Under the pieces are notes generated by a model. The model made no database searches, had not been told where the DNA came from, and was given only the letters and a program-made list of their open reading frames with translations. The translations under genes and the position numbers were made by a program. A stretch of 64,000 nt of DNA from Malus domestica (taxonomy: Eukaryota > Streptophyta > Magnoliopsida > Rosales > Rosaceae). Numbering within the stretch: position 1 is the first letter of the stretch; each line of letters begins with the position of its first letter. The stretch covers positions 7,882,001-7,946,000 of the forward strand of contig NC_091671.1 in the NCBI RefSeq assembly GCF_042453785.1, read 5' to 3'. Positions 54,183-64,000 of the stretch are shown one piece after another.

Positions 54183-56261
54183 CTAGGCCGGCACCCAAAT
54201 TGAAAGAGCCAAGATAGTTCTTCCTCTCCATGACTGCAACATCCAGTTCCCGTCTTCGTCAATCCTAAAATCATCATGATAAGACTTCAACATTTTCTTC
54301 ACTCGCTTCAAAAGAGCTTGGTCTAGTGGGAGCTGCTTGAACCCAGCCCTCACGGTCCGAACCTGCCACTGCTTGTATGTCTCAGGCCTTTCAACTCTTT
54401 CCAGTCCCTCACAAGCTACAACATTCACTATGTCTCTACCGTGAATTGCTTTTTCAAACAACTGACGCATTTCATCTTCGCGGGGAACAGTGGCCTCAAA
54501 GATATCAAAGAATGCAGAGTAGTGGTAAAGTGCCTCTCTGAACCGTGTGGCAAAGAAGGGTGCATTGTATGTCCCATTGACAACCCCATGAATGAAAACG
54601 TCTGGATTAATTTTCTTGATTAACTTCAGCACAATATCTCTTGGACTGCTTGCCATCACCGTCTCATCAGGTATATGCTTTAAACGGCACATACAATTGA
54701 CCACAGTCAGCTCACTTCTGTCAATTTTAAGATCCTCAAATTTGATTGTCTCCCATTTCTGAGCAATGACATTGCACTCAAATGGAACATTAAATCTCTC
54801 AGCATATTTTTTCAACCGACGCGCAGTCTCTTCAACTCTTTCTGTAGGTCGAAAACCTGGTTGGGGAAGCTCAATTGCTGTGATACGAAGCTTAGGCGGT
54901 CCACCAGTTCTCTCCGAGAGATGTTGGATAAAGCAGGGCCATTGGAAACCATACGAAATACCAAAGTCAATAATGTGAAGCCTTGTTGCGTTTTCTGAGA
55001 GTTTCATAATCGTTCTGTTGGCCATGAAATTTGACATGAGTTTGAAAGGGGATGAAGAAATAAACACCTGATAACCTTTTAATATTTCAGCAGTTGATGT
55101 TTGTGTACCAACAAGAAAAGAGTACGTTGGGGTTGTGGCGCCAGCCAAGCGTGCCTCTAGGCCATCAGCAAAGTAATGAGCTAATCTCTGGTTTGCATCA
55201 CCACAGGGGGAAGAGTGGTGCCGTATCTTCTGGAGTAGTTCACTTGCAGTTCGTTGGTCATAGTTTGCCACAGCTTGTGCACATTGGGTTAGCAATGTTC
55301 TCAAATCAACTATTTCCGTGTTGTTATTCTGTTTCTTTGAACGCGTTGTTTTAGCCCCTTTTGACTGCTTGTTACCCAGACGATGATGCCCATGACAGAG
55401 CAACACTTCATCAAACATTTCTTGCGGCGGCTCAGAGTCATCAGCAAAAGCAACTGGCAGCTTGCTGCTCCTCCCTTCTTCTGGATAATCAACATCCTCC
55501 CTTTGATGATTCTTTTTTCCCTTCAATATATTTGTTGAGTTGTACCCATCATTCTCCGGCCTCCTCACCAGTGTGCGAGTCCCCGGAGGCCACAGATCAG
55601 GACCTGGATGCATCAAGTGGTGCCTCTCCTGGTTAAAAGTTCCAAAACTTCCATTTGGGAGGAACTTGCTTGCTTCCCCTACACCTCCGAAATGCTCAGA
55701 ACTTTGCGGCTCAGAAAGCAAATCCGAAACCAAAAGGTTATCCGATTGAGACTCAACAAGAGAAGATTGGAAATGGGAGGTTTCTGAAGAATCAAAACCC
55801 CATTCTGTCTTAGCAGCAATAGAGGAGCCATCACCGCTATGAAAACTCGGGGTGGAATCATCATCCGAATTCTCAAGGCTATGGGACAAAGGGGGTTGGT
55901 TTGGCGAAGGGGGACCCTTCGGATTAAGGACATCAAAGAAAGACTTCTCAGCAGCTTGGAGGGCCAAACAGTCCTGCATCATGCAAGGTTTACCCTCCAA
56001 ATCTTCTTCCAGAAGAATATCGCTTATGTACTTGAGCATCGGATGATTGAAATCATTAGGGTCAATAGAATCTCCATCTGAACCAGCGCTCGAATAAGGG
56101 CTTGAATCACTAGAATTATGATCCAAGTTTGTTGGAGGGAAAATTGAATTGGTGGATTCATGATTCACTTTGAACCCATTTACAAGATTTTGATGAGGAT
56201 AGACTGACCCAAAATTGAATCTTTCCATGGAAACATCATATCTTTCAAGAAGGGTATCCAT
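54183..56261 (-). CDS. GRAS transcription factor, LISCL group (copy 5)
   Basis: A single frame of 692 residues starting MDTLLERYDVSMERF. The N-terminus holds NHESTNSIFPPTNLDHN, then MLKYISDILLEEDLEGK, PCMMQDCLALQAAEKSFFDVL near residues 76-114, Ser/Asp-rich linker, and LKGKKNHQREDVDYPEEGR. The GRAS domain shows VDLRTLLTQCAQAVANYD, LHIIDFGISYGFQWP, KKYAERFNVPFECNV, TVVNCMCRLKHIPDE, LYHYSAFFDIFEATVPRE, and a SAW end WRGRTILALSIWVPA, where the usual WKG and WKPA are changed. All blocks are present. Its promoter side lies 1 kb from the large Ty3 element. The minus-strand gggt/gtaagata or the gtactctg-like site near 56573 may be a 5'UTR donor. It stands as the first gene of the array in transcriptional order. 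Confidence 0.95.
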   Translation of the reverse strand: MDTLLERYDVSMERFNFGSVYPHQNLVNGFKVNHESTNSIFPPTNLDHNSSDSSPYSSAGSDGDSIDPNDFNHPMLKYISDILLEEDLEGKPCMMQDCLALQAAEKSFFDVLNPKGPPSPNQPPLSHSLENSDDDSTPSFHSGDGSSIAAKTEWGFDSSETSHFQSSLVESQSDNLLVSDLLSEPQSSEHFGGVGEASKFLPNGSFGTFNQERHHLMHPGPDLWPPGTRTLVRRPENDGYNSTNILKGKKNHQREDVDYPEEGRSSKLPVAFADDSEPPQEMFDEVLLCHGHHRLGNKQSKGAKTTRSKKQNNNTEIVDLRTLLTQCAQAVANYDQRTASELLQKIRHHSSPCGDANQRLAHYFADGLEARLAGATTPTYSFLVGTQTSTAEILKGYQVFISSSPFKLMSNFMANRTIMKLSENATRLHIIDFGISYGFQWPCFIQHLSERTGGPPKLRITAIELPQPGFRPTERVEETARRLKKYAERFNVPFECNVIAQKWETIKFEDLKIDRSELTVVNCMCRLKHIPDETVMASSPRDIVLKLIKKINPDVFIHGVVNGTYNAPFFATRFREALYHYSAFFDIFEATVPREDEMRQLFEKAIHGRDIVNVVACEGLERVERPETYKQWQVRTVRAGFKQLPLDQALLKRVKKMLKSYHDDFRIDEDGNWMLQSWRGRTILALSIWVPA

Positions 56262-56643
56262 AAAGTTTCAACTTTTCAACAATCCCAAATCAGATTTTTC
56301 AAATTTTCAAGAAACCCAACTGGGATGTGAGATTTTGGAACTGATTCTATGGAGAATTGAAAGTGAAATGAAAAATGGAATCTCGGTTATGAAGAACTCG
56401 ACCCAATTGGGCAATTGAGAAAATACCCAGAAACAGATAGCAAGATTCAGACTTTGCACAAACCAGCGAACAGGTTATGAACAGGAAAATAAATTGAATT
56501 GAACACACAATAATTGAATAAATAAAAGCGGCTGAAACTTCTGGAATAACTAAGAAAGATAGCAGAGTATCTTACACCCGTGAAAACTCGTAAGGAGATC
56601 AGATACATTGACTGGACTCTGGAACTCTGTGTGTGTACATACA

Positions 56644-56651
56644 TATATATA
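56644..56651 (-). promoter_or_regulatory. TATA-like run of GRAS copy 5
   Basis: Tatatata about 385 bases from the ATG and about 70 upstream of the candidate 5'UTR donor, as in copy 2. Confidence 0.4.
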
Positions 56652-56659
56652 CAGAGAAG

Positions 56660-57318
56660 AATATGCGTGCCTTATTTAAGAGAAAATAGGAGCTGGAGAC
56701 CGACGAACCTTCTGGGAAGGGGGTTAAAAAGCAGGACAAGTCAGCCACCCCTTTTAAAAATGATGCACAGAAGAATATACATAAAAGATGATAACATGTA
56801 GCCAATCAGATTTGGACATTAGGGTTTTAGCGAGAGAGAGATAGAAGGATGTGGATCACAACTGCAAACCGACAAAGTTCCTCAATCCTTATGTGGTTTT
56901 AGGTTTAATTCCGGACTCTGGTAAATAACATGATAGTGATCAGGATAGACTGAAATGTGAGTCTCCTTAACTTTTGAAATGATGGACTGTCGTAGCAAAA
57001 CTGCTTGCTGGTTCCTTTTATAAAAAAGGGAAAAAAAAGTCCATTCGTGATGGTCAAGTTACAATTTTCTTGGGTTCCCATTGTAGTTGTTTGTTCAACC
57101 TTAAAAAACTAACATAGTCAATCTCGGTGTCACTAACGATGTGTAGTCATACTTTTCATTTTTTTGGGAGTGATATTCACACACACATCTTATCTGTAAT
57201 GCATCGTTATTACATTTTAATAATTGATATTCTTCAATTCATTTGATCTAAATAAAAGTAAAAAATTGAAATAGACATATGAGAAGTAAAAATAGGTGTA
57301 TAGATAATACTAGGCTTT
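56660..57318. other. Spacer between GRAS copy 5 and the Ty3 element
   Basis: Promoter-side DNA of GRAS copy 5 and AT-rich spacer; no gene seen. Confidence 0.5.
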
Positions 57319-58059
57319 TGTGGAGCCAAAAATATTCACAGGGCGACACGTGGATTTTTGGACAAAAATGTCAAAAATACCCTTGCAGTACAACGAGGTT
57401 CCTACGCGCAAGCAGCGGGCAACCCTCTTTCAACCAAGACAGAAGTGCCCAAAATAGGTAACAATTCAAAGTCCATCTCATCAAATCCTTTCTACAAGGT
57501 AATTCCCAAACACATTCCTTTTAAATTATGTTAATTGGCTAATTAATGGGTTTATTGCCTAATTAACCCATTAATTGTCAATTAAACCATCCATTATATC
57601 CAAATAACTACAAAATACATCCAATTCAACCCTAAAACACCACATGGCCGGCTATCCCCATTTCAAAACCTAATCCATCACTTTTTCTACCTTTTTCACT
57701 ATTTCTTCCTTTTTATTACCCAATAAATTCAAAAACCACCAAAACATTCATCTTATGTTTAATAGCCAAATAAATTGGCTAATTAAACCTAAATTAAACC
57801 TAAAAACCCTAGCCACCTCCTATCCCTATAAATATACTCCCATTCTCACCAAAAAGCTAATTCCAACACTTTGGCAAAAATTCCAAAATTCTCTAAACAC
57901 TCTTTCTCTCTAAATTCTAACTTTGGCATCGGAGGTTCTTCGGCCAAAGCCCCCCCATTCATCGTGGGCGCGTGAGGCTCTTGGCCTTAACCTAAGGTGT
58001 TAATTGTTTTGTAGGTGCAAAATCATCCAAGATCGAGGAGGAAGAAATTTGCATCCACA
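57319..58059 (+). repeat. 5' LTR of the Ty3/gypsy element
   Basis: The 741 bases begin tgtggagcc and end gcatccaca, giving tgtgga/tccaca inverted termini. A promoter-like ctataaatatactccc is at about 57826. No second copy is visible, so the outer end relies on the terminal pattern. Confidence 0.75.
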
Positions 58060-58346
58060 AATTGGTGCTTTCATTGAGAGTTGAAATCCATACTCGTAGA
58101 AGACTCTCGCACAAAAAGGTTTTTTCTTTATTTTCTAGTCCATTTGAATATTTTTCATACGTTCTTATTATTAGAATTTTTTACTTGCAAAGGTTCTTTG
58201 ATAAAACGTATAAGCAAAATATAATGGCTAGAAATTTAGAAAATTCCATAAGTGAAAATTCTAATATACAAGAAATGGGATTGCGGAGATCCGTTAGGCA
58301 AAATGCGACAATAAGGGGAGCGGCATCACCACCACAAGTTTCCACC

Positions 58347-58562
58347 ATGGGAACCACCGCGGTGGCTACCTCGGTAGCCACCCACGGCGATGTCCATGGT
58401 GCCTTCACCACGGCCACCATGGGAACCACCGTGGTGGCTACTTCGGTAGCCATTCGTGGCGAGGTCCATGGAGCTTTCACCACGGCCACCATGTGAACCA
58501 TCGCGGTGGCTACTTCGGTAGCCATTCGTGGCGAGGTCCATGGAGCTTTCACCACGGCCCGA
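58347..58562 (+). repeat. Three 72-bp tandem units in the gag leader
   Basis: Units begin with atg at 58347, 58419 and 58491. Each encodes a 24-residue motif of the form MGTTxVATSVAxxGxVHGAFTTA split over variants. The third unit has a TGA directly after its ATG. The unit also contains the near-palindrome ccaccgcggtgg. Confidence 0.88.
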
Positions 58563-58664
58563 GCCGTGCCATCCAAGGCTCACGGTACCAAGACCACGAC
58601 CCAAGCCGTGTCATCCAAGTTTACGTGGACCCAAGCCCAAGCCTCGCATTCACATGCACCGCGC

Positions 58665-59460
58665 ATTGAGCAGCCTGCTTCCGTCGAGCAGCCCACTCCC
58701 GTGGCCCAGCCTGCTCTCGTGACTCAGCCTGCTCCCGACGAGCAGCCCACTCCCGTGGTCCAGCCTGCTCCCGACAAGCAGCCCACTTCCGTGGTCCAGC
58801 CTGCTTCTGTCGAGCAGCCCACTCCCATGGCCCAGCCTGCTCCCGCCAAGCAACCTGCTCTCGCGGCCCAGCCTGCTCCTGCCAAGCAGCCTGTTCTCAT
58901 GACTCAACCTGCTCCCGACGAGCAGCCCACTCCCGTGGTCCAGCCTGCTCCCGACAAGCAGCCCACTTCCGTGGTCCAGCCTGCTTCCGTCGAGCAGCCC
59001 ACTCCCATGGCCCAGCCTGCTCCCGCCAAGCAACCTGCTCTCGCGGCCTAGCCTGCTCCTGCCAAGCAGCCTGTTCTCATGACCCAGCTTGCTCCCGACG
59101 AGCAGCCCACTCCCGTGGTCCAGCTTGCTTCCGTCGAGCAGCCCACTCTCAAGGCCCAACCTGCTCCTGCCAAGCAGCCTGCTCTCGTGACCCAGCTTGC
59201 TTCCATCGAGCAGCCCACTCCCGTGGCCCAACCTGCTTCCGTCGAGCAGCCCACTCCCGTGGCCCAGCCTGCTCCTACCAAGCAGCCTGCTCTCGTGGCC
59301 CAGCCTGCTCCCGACGAGCAGCCCACTCCCGTGGTCCAGCCTGCTTCCGTCGAGTAGCCCACTCTCACGGCCCAACCTACTCCTGCCAAGCAGTCTGCTC
59401 TCGTGACCCAGCCTACTCCCGACGAGCAGCCCACTCTCAAGGCCCAGACTGCTCCCGTGG
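58665..59460 (+). repeat. Pro/Gln-rich coding array, 36-bp units in a 180-bp higher-order repeat
   Basis: The basic unit codes for variants of QPxPxxQPAPxx (12 residues). The word cccgacgagcagcccact recurs at about 58735, 58915 and 59095: a 180-base super-unit of five basic units. The last part is less regular. Two units carry TAG stops. Confidence 0.85.
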
Positions 59461-60835
59461 CTTTCCAAGCAGCCCAAGTCAGCCCAAGACTATCTCAACC
59501 ATCTGGACCTACTATCGAGCCGGGAGCATTCTCACCATATTTTTTAGCGGATTTGACATTTCCCAACTCAAATCTCGCGCCCGGAGTCTACCACTCTTCC
59601 ACTGCCCAAGGAGTCGCATTCCTTCCAAGCTTTTCCAATCCAAATGGCGAACAACACTTGTCTCGACAAGTCATAGAGTTGACGAGCGCCCTTGCACAAC
59701 AGACAACCTTGGTGAATCAACTTTTGCAACGCATCGGGATCCAACGTGCAGACGGACATTTCCAGCAGCATCCCGGGAAGCAGCCACTCGACCAGCCACG
59801 AGCCGAATGTTTGGGCAGTGTACATTCCCGTCTTAGAGCACGAAGGAGCATGCACTCTCGACTAGGCCCATTGAGGAGCATACATTCACGGTTGGGGTCA
59901 TACTCCGATAGTCAACATGAACAACCTTCCGGGCAAAGTGTTTATTCGCAGCTAAGCCCACAATGAGCGTCATCCACCTCACATCAGAGTAGGCAGCACG
60001 ACGGACGGAGAGAAGCAGTCACTCAATCCAGCTCAAGTTCAACCAGCAGCCTGCGAAGAACTCGCTCGCCTACTAGGAACGCACCACATGCACTGCATCC
60101 GCGACATAGACGAGCCAAACACATGGAAGAGCAACCTAGACCAGCAAGTCATGACTGGGGGCAGCCGAGAGCTCCGCTACCCCAACAAAAGCAAATTTAG
60201 GAAGAAGTAGAGAGACTCTTGACCAAGCGATTGCATGATTTCCAACGCAACGAGGTCATCGATGAGGCACTACGACGGAACATGACCAACATAAGCAGGT
60301 CACCCTTCACGGACGAGATCGAGCAGGCAGAGCCTCCACGAGAGTTCAGCATGCCACATTTCACATCTTTCAAAGGGGATGAAGACCCGGAGAGACACTT
60401 AAAGCGCTAACGAAGCGCAATAATCCTTTATCGAAACAACGATGAGCTTATGTGCAAGATATTCGCCACCACTCTACAAGGCGAGGCGCAAGATTGGTTC
60501 TACACCCTGCCGCCACAATCCATCCGAAATTTCTACGAACTTTCTTTGGTTTTCACCAAAGAATATTCATCCTATCGCTCGATCAAAAAGAAATCTGATC
60601 ATTTGTTCAACGTCAAGAAGAACCCAAAAGAGTCACTTCGCGACTATGTGAGGAGGTTCAAAGTAGAGAAGGCAAAAATAGTCGGATGCAACGACTCGAT
60701 AGCTAGAGCAGCCTTCCAAAAAGGACTTCCAGCAGACCACCCGTTATTCGGAAAATTGATCATGAAAGAAGATCTAACTCTGGTAGACTTTTTTGCTTTG
60801 GCAGATAAGTATGCACTTTAGGATGAGGCTCGCCA

Positions 60836-61700
60836 ATGCACATTCAAGGACTTGAAGAAGTACCCGACATCACCTCCCTAGAAGCAGCGGAGGACTTATT
60901 CACATGTTTGACGGTATCTAAAGTAGCAATAAGCTCTACCATCATGCGAGAAGAGATGGGGGCCCGACTACCTGTATTCTACAGTTCAAAAGCTCTCCTC
61001 GATGTTATTAAAAATTCAAAAGCTAACTTTAGCGATAGTTGTTGCAACCCAGAAGCACAAGTTTTACTTTCAAACGCATGCAATCATCCTAATGACGTAC
61101 TATTCTGCCCAATCCAGACGCGCGACGATAAAGGCGTAGACCCTGACGGATGTAAAGTTTTCTGACGAACGCAACACTGGAAGGACACACTCGAAAGCAA
61201 GTTTTGTCCTCGTCACCCTAAAAGATTCTACATAGGAGCAACATGTACCGGCAGTTGAGTACCATTTCTTGCTGCGCATCACACGGCCCTAGCCGACCCT
61301 TGCTCAACGATTCAACTCTAGAGTGGCCCAGTACCGGCAGTTGAGCATCTCCTGTTGCGTATGACATGGCCTCATCTCCACAGCTCCCTACTGCGTCTTC
61401 ACGCCGAGCCTAGGTGACGCAACAGAGCGGCCCAACGATGCCTCAGAAGTAGCCGAGCACACTCTAGCTGCGCCTACTCCACCCGATGGATACTTCTGGC
61501 ATTTGCATGTCGACGACGCAGAAAAGCCTTCATCACTGCCGGCAGAGAAGGCTCCAAAAAGATGGATCCCATATGGGAAGGTCCGTACAAGATCAGCAGA
61601 GTATGGGGCAAGAGTAATTACACCCTCACCACCATGAAGCGGCAAAAATATTGAAAAGAAATGGATGGCCTACAATCTGAAGAAGTACCATGTGTGACCT
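60836..61700 (+). pseudogene. pol remnants: RT/RNase H boundary and integrase tail
   Basis: Bases 60905-61010 encode LTVSKVAISSTIMREEMGA, RLPVFYSSKALLD, typical of the start of a Ty3 RNase H domain. From 61560 a frame reads MDPIWEGPYKISRVWGKSNY, like the C-terminal tail of a Ty3 integrase. Between them there is no recognisable protein, so a deletion removed the core of pol. Confidence 0.6.
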
Positions 61701-62869
61701 CCCGCTACATCAAAACCCGAAGACTCAATAAGCTCGACGGGCACCACCTCACAAGCTGAGGACTATCCAGTTGTTATGCAGTTCCTACCTTACAGCTAAA
61801 GTTCTCGTTCGTTTCACTCGTTTTTCAATGAGGAATTTAGAAGTAATCACAACTTGGCTTGGTTGCATGCTTACAACAACTAATCACTCATGCACTTCAA
61901 AAGAAGACTGCGCCCTTCTTAGGGACTCATCGCAGGAATTACACCCCCCGAGGGACCAACCATGCTCTCCAGTGCGATAGGGTAAACCAATTCTCCAACA
62001 CCCATATGGGTCAGCTCTCCAAGACGGGAGGATAAACTTTACACTCCGAATATCCAGACGTGGATAAGCCTGGCTGCCCTAGTATAACTAGATGCACGAT
62101 GGCTTGCGCCGGGATTCCTAGAAGTAGCCGCAATGGTCTTTTTCAAGGCTTAGCTAACTGAAGGATTTTGGGTCTCTTGGCCTAATCCGTGGGGAACCGG
62201 GCCCTAGAGACGGAGATGGCACATTACGCAGTACATCCGATGGACGGCTGCCCTGGAATCCTAAAGCTGCTACATAGTGCACTAAGGTAGCCTACGGATT
62301 CCGGAAGATTGCCTACGGCTTGCCCTTCGAGCAGTGAAGCCACACTAGACTTATACAACCGCACATTCTTGTGAAAGGTTAAACAAGCTAGCGCGCATAT
62401 ACGAAGTTTTATTCACTGCCGACATGCTACGTAGTCGATAAGCTTCACCTCTGCCAAGCGCGGAACAACCTACACCAAGTCCTAAAGTGTTGTGATACTT
62501 GCTATGCAACCTACGGAATTGAAGAAAGTCAAGGTTAACAGCCTAGTGGTTACGCGGACTTGTCTGCTTCTGTAAGTAAGGCATCCGGCTGCCAACCCTA
62601 TGGCTAACAACTTTGCAAAGTTCTACACCAACACCTACGGCTGCATAGGCTACGCGAGTTTGTCTGCTTATAAAAAAGTAGCATGCCTGCCACTGGTCTA
62701 TCAAGTCTAAAGGTTAGGGTATGAACAAAAGAAGTGAAGATGAAGAAAAACGAAGGAAAACATGTTTATAAACAACTAGCAAAGGCCGAAGGAGTTCAAG
62801 CAAAACAAAAGCTACAAGGAAAAACAAAGAAAATCCTAAAGGCTACCTAAAATACTACACTACAGCAGC
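61701..62869. other. Post-pol noncoding region of the Ty3 element
   Basis: No protein is seen. The sequence is moderately GC-rich and contains two similar gcctacg/ggctacc-rich stretches. It fits the spacer between pol and the antisense region in Tat-like elements. Confidence 0.45.
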
Positions 62870-63956
62870 TTGGACATCCCACGACTACTCGGTTGCCACA
62901 CCTTCAACGGCCGTAATGCTCTTAGCAGCGGCATCATCCGACGCTTCACCCCTGGCTGCCCCAGTCTGGGCACTAACTTCTCCAACTACTTCACCAATGG
63001 AAGCCTTAAAAGTAAAAGCAAGCAAGTCTTCCGGAGAAATAGAGAAGGTCTTAAAACCTCAAGCCCATCCTTCTCACCATTCAGTTGCTCATTCTTCTTA
63101 AGCAGACTAACACGGGCGCGCTGCAGCTCATCCACTCTCTTCTTAGCATAAGTAGCGAAACGAAGCTCAGAAATTGCAAGCTTAAGATCTTGAATCTGAG
63201 GCGAATCAATCTCAGTAGCAAAGGGAGCAGGCTTTAGCGCCACTTTAGCAGCAGAGTCCACCTTACCACTCTTCATAATAGCAAGTCTCTACAAAGGTGA
63301 ACCGAACTTGGCTTCCAAAGAACGTCCTGGTACAAACTTCGGCACTGGGGGCATGATAAAACCTAACGCTGAGTAATCTTATCCACAATTGTACTAGCCA
63401 TTCTCAACATGGAAGACGCCACATGCTCAGATCTAGCAGCCTTACATTTCTTCCCATTGGAAGAAGTCATGTCAATCACATACCTCTTGGTAGCAAGCGG
63501 ACCCTCATGAGCAGCGAAAGAAGTCTTTGGTTTTTTCTCAGCCGGCATCTCTTGAGCAAGCAGAGAAGATCCATTTTCCCACATTCACTTGCAGCAGGAT
63601 CCACAACAGTGATTGGACGAGCCAGTGCATCCGTTTTGATCCTATTCCCCTCATCTTTTGGGAACATCCCATGTTTCTCCTGACGAAAAAAGTTAAAGTA
63701 GCCAACGTCATTCATGGTACCTAGCAGGGAAGTTCAACCCAACATTCCAGCAGTTCATGAGGTTCGCAACCTCTTCATTTCTCTCAATCACCAGCCTAGC
63801 TCGAGTCATGTCCAAAAGCCTAAAAAGACATGAGCCATGTGACTTGCCTAACACTGCGCCCCAGTGCCACAATCCGAGGTCCCAGCCACACAAGCTGCGC
63901 TTGGTTCTAGCCAAGTCGAGCAGCTTAAAGCAGTGGTCCCTGCCACAATACCTCAT
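62870..63956 (-). pseudogene. Antisense ORF region of the Ty3 element, frameshifted
   Basis: On the minus strand, open segments follow each other in changing frames from 63956 down to 62986. They read LLDMTRARLVIERNEEVANL, then GYFNFFRQEKHGMFPKDEGN, then FAAHEGPLATKRYVIDMTSS, then a helical IQDLKLAISELRF, KKRVDELQRARVSLLKKNEQ with coiled-coil character. Such an antisense gene of unknown role is known from some Tat-lineage retrotransposons, where it resembles 'putative plant transposon protein' entries. The N-terminus may lie beyond the window edge. Assignment rests on position and general character, not on a motif that I am sure of. Confidence 0.4.
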
Positions 63957-64000
63957 CGGCCCATGCCGAGTCGACTCCTGGCCTATGCCAGCCGACGTGC

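Larger units (their letters stand above)
58225..60830 (+). pseudogene. gag-type polyprotein with Pro/Gln repeats, multiple stops
   Basis: The frame opens MARNLENSISENSNIQEMG and passes a 72-bp repeat and a long Pro/Gln/Ala array. It continues HLSRQVIELTSALAQQTTLV, a coiled-coil-like stretch, and then a Retrotrans_gag domain: FKGDEDPERHLKR, IFATTLQGEAQDWFYTLPPQ, SIRNFYELSLVFTKEYSS, KESLRDYVRRFKVEKAKI, FQKGLPADHPLF. Stops interrupt it near 58495, 59050, 59356, 59966, 60200 and 60410, so this copy is dead. Gag forms the particle for reverse transcription. Confidence 0.75.
57319..64000 (+). mobile_element. Ty3/gypsy LTR retrotransposon, internally deleted, cut by the window end
   Basis: The 5' LTR is 57319-58059, followed by aattggtgctttcattgaga at the primer-binding position. 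Then come a repeat-rich leader ORF (58225 on), a gag remnant (60200-60830), a short stretch from the reverse transcriptase/RNase H boundary (60900-61010), an integrase-tail remnant (61550-61700), and a region with open frames on the opposite strand (62870-63956). The order fits the Tat lineage, some members of which carry an antisense ORF between pol and the 3' LTR. Most of pol, including protease and polymerase core, is gone. The 3' LTR is not in the window. Confidence 0.8.

Noticed and set aside
58650-59477. Minus-strand 275-codon ORF of Gly/Ser/Leu repeats
   Set aside because: It is the complement of the Pro/Gln array; the repeat unit happens to lack stops on both strands.

Overview
The window is plant nuclear DNA, most likely from a woody dicot. 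GT-AG introns, TATA boxes, plant-type genes and a dense load of plant transposons support this. Repeat families resemble those I associate with Rosaceae (Malus/Pyrus type); that placement is recognition from memory, not a search.

Host genes: the 3' end of a HAD-family hydrolase (398-724, +), a complete eight-exon paralogue (10518-12115, +), UFD1 (17060-19428, -), two broken F-box genes (20956-21569 and 22490-27590, +), an MPP6-like nuclear exosome cofactor (29391-31088, +), and five head-to-tail, intronless GRAS transcription factor genes of the LISCL (SCL9/14/33-type) group, all on the minus strand (32957-34981, 42185-44236, 45151-47169, 48480-50609, 54183-56261). From memory, HAD hydrolase, MPP6-like protein and LISCL GRAS genes also sit together on Arabidopsis chromosome 5 (At5g59450-At5g59490). 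The row is probably an old syntenic block in which the GRAS gene was amplified.

Mobile DNA fills most of the rest. 1.4-8.1 kb: a minus-strand LTR retrotransposon with a decayed gag only and two internal tandem arrays. 13.7-16.5 kb: a MULE-like MITE, a second MITE carrying a solo LTR of the same family as the 1.4-8.1 kb element, and a rearranged TRIM. 22.7-27.0 kb: a PIF/Harbinger element (TTA target duplication) inside an F-box gene, itself interrupted in its Myb-like ORF by a hAT element (8-bp duplication). 30.5 and 35.3 kb: tRNA-type SINEs with long target duplications. 36.0-37.1 kb: a hAT-like element containing a MITE. 51.2-52.2 kb: a Cassandra element (LTRs carry 5S rRNA-like sequence) in a three-LTR array with an internal 5S palindrome. 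52.4-53.6 kb: a hAT-like element carrying a gene-like coding fragment. 57.3 kb to the right edge: a Ty3/gypsy element with a Pro/Gln-repeat leader, decayed gag, remnants of pol and an antisense ORF region, cut by the window end.

I found no prokaryotic, CRISPR or defence-type system. The most unusual items are the five-gene GRAS array, the palindromic Cassandra array, the three-level nest F-box/Harbinger/hAT, and the hAT element with a captured coding fragment. Intron borders were read by eye from splice consensus and reading-frame continuity; element ends were read from terminal repeats and target duplications.
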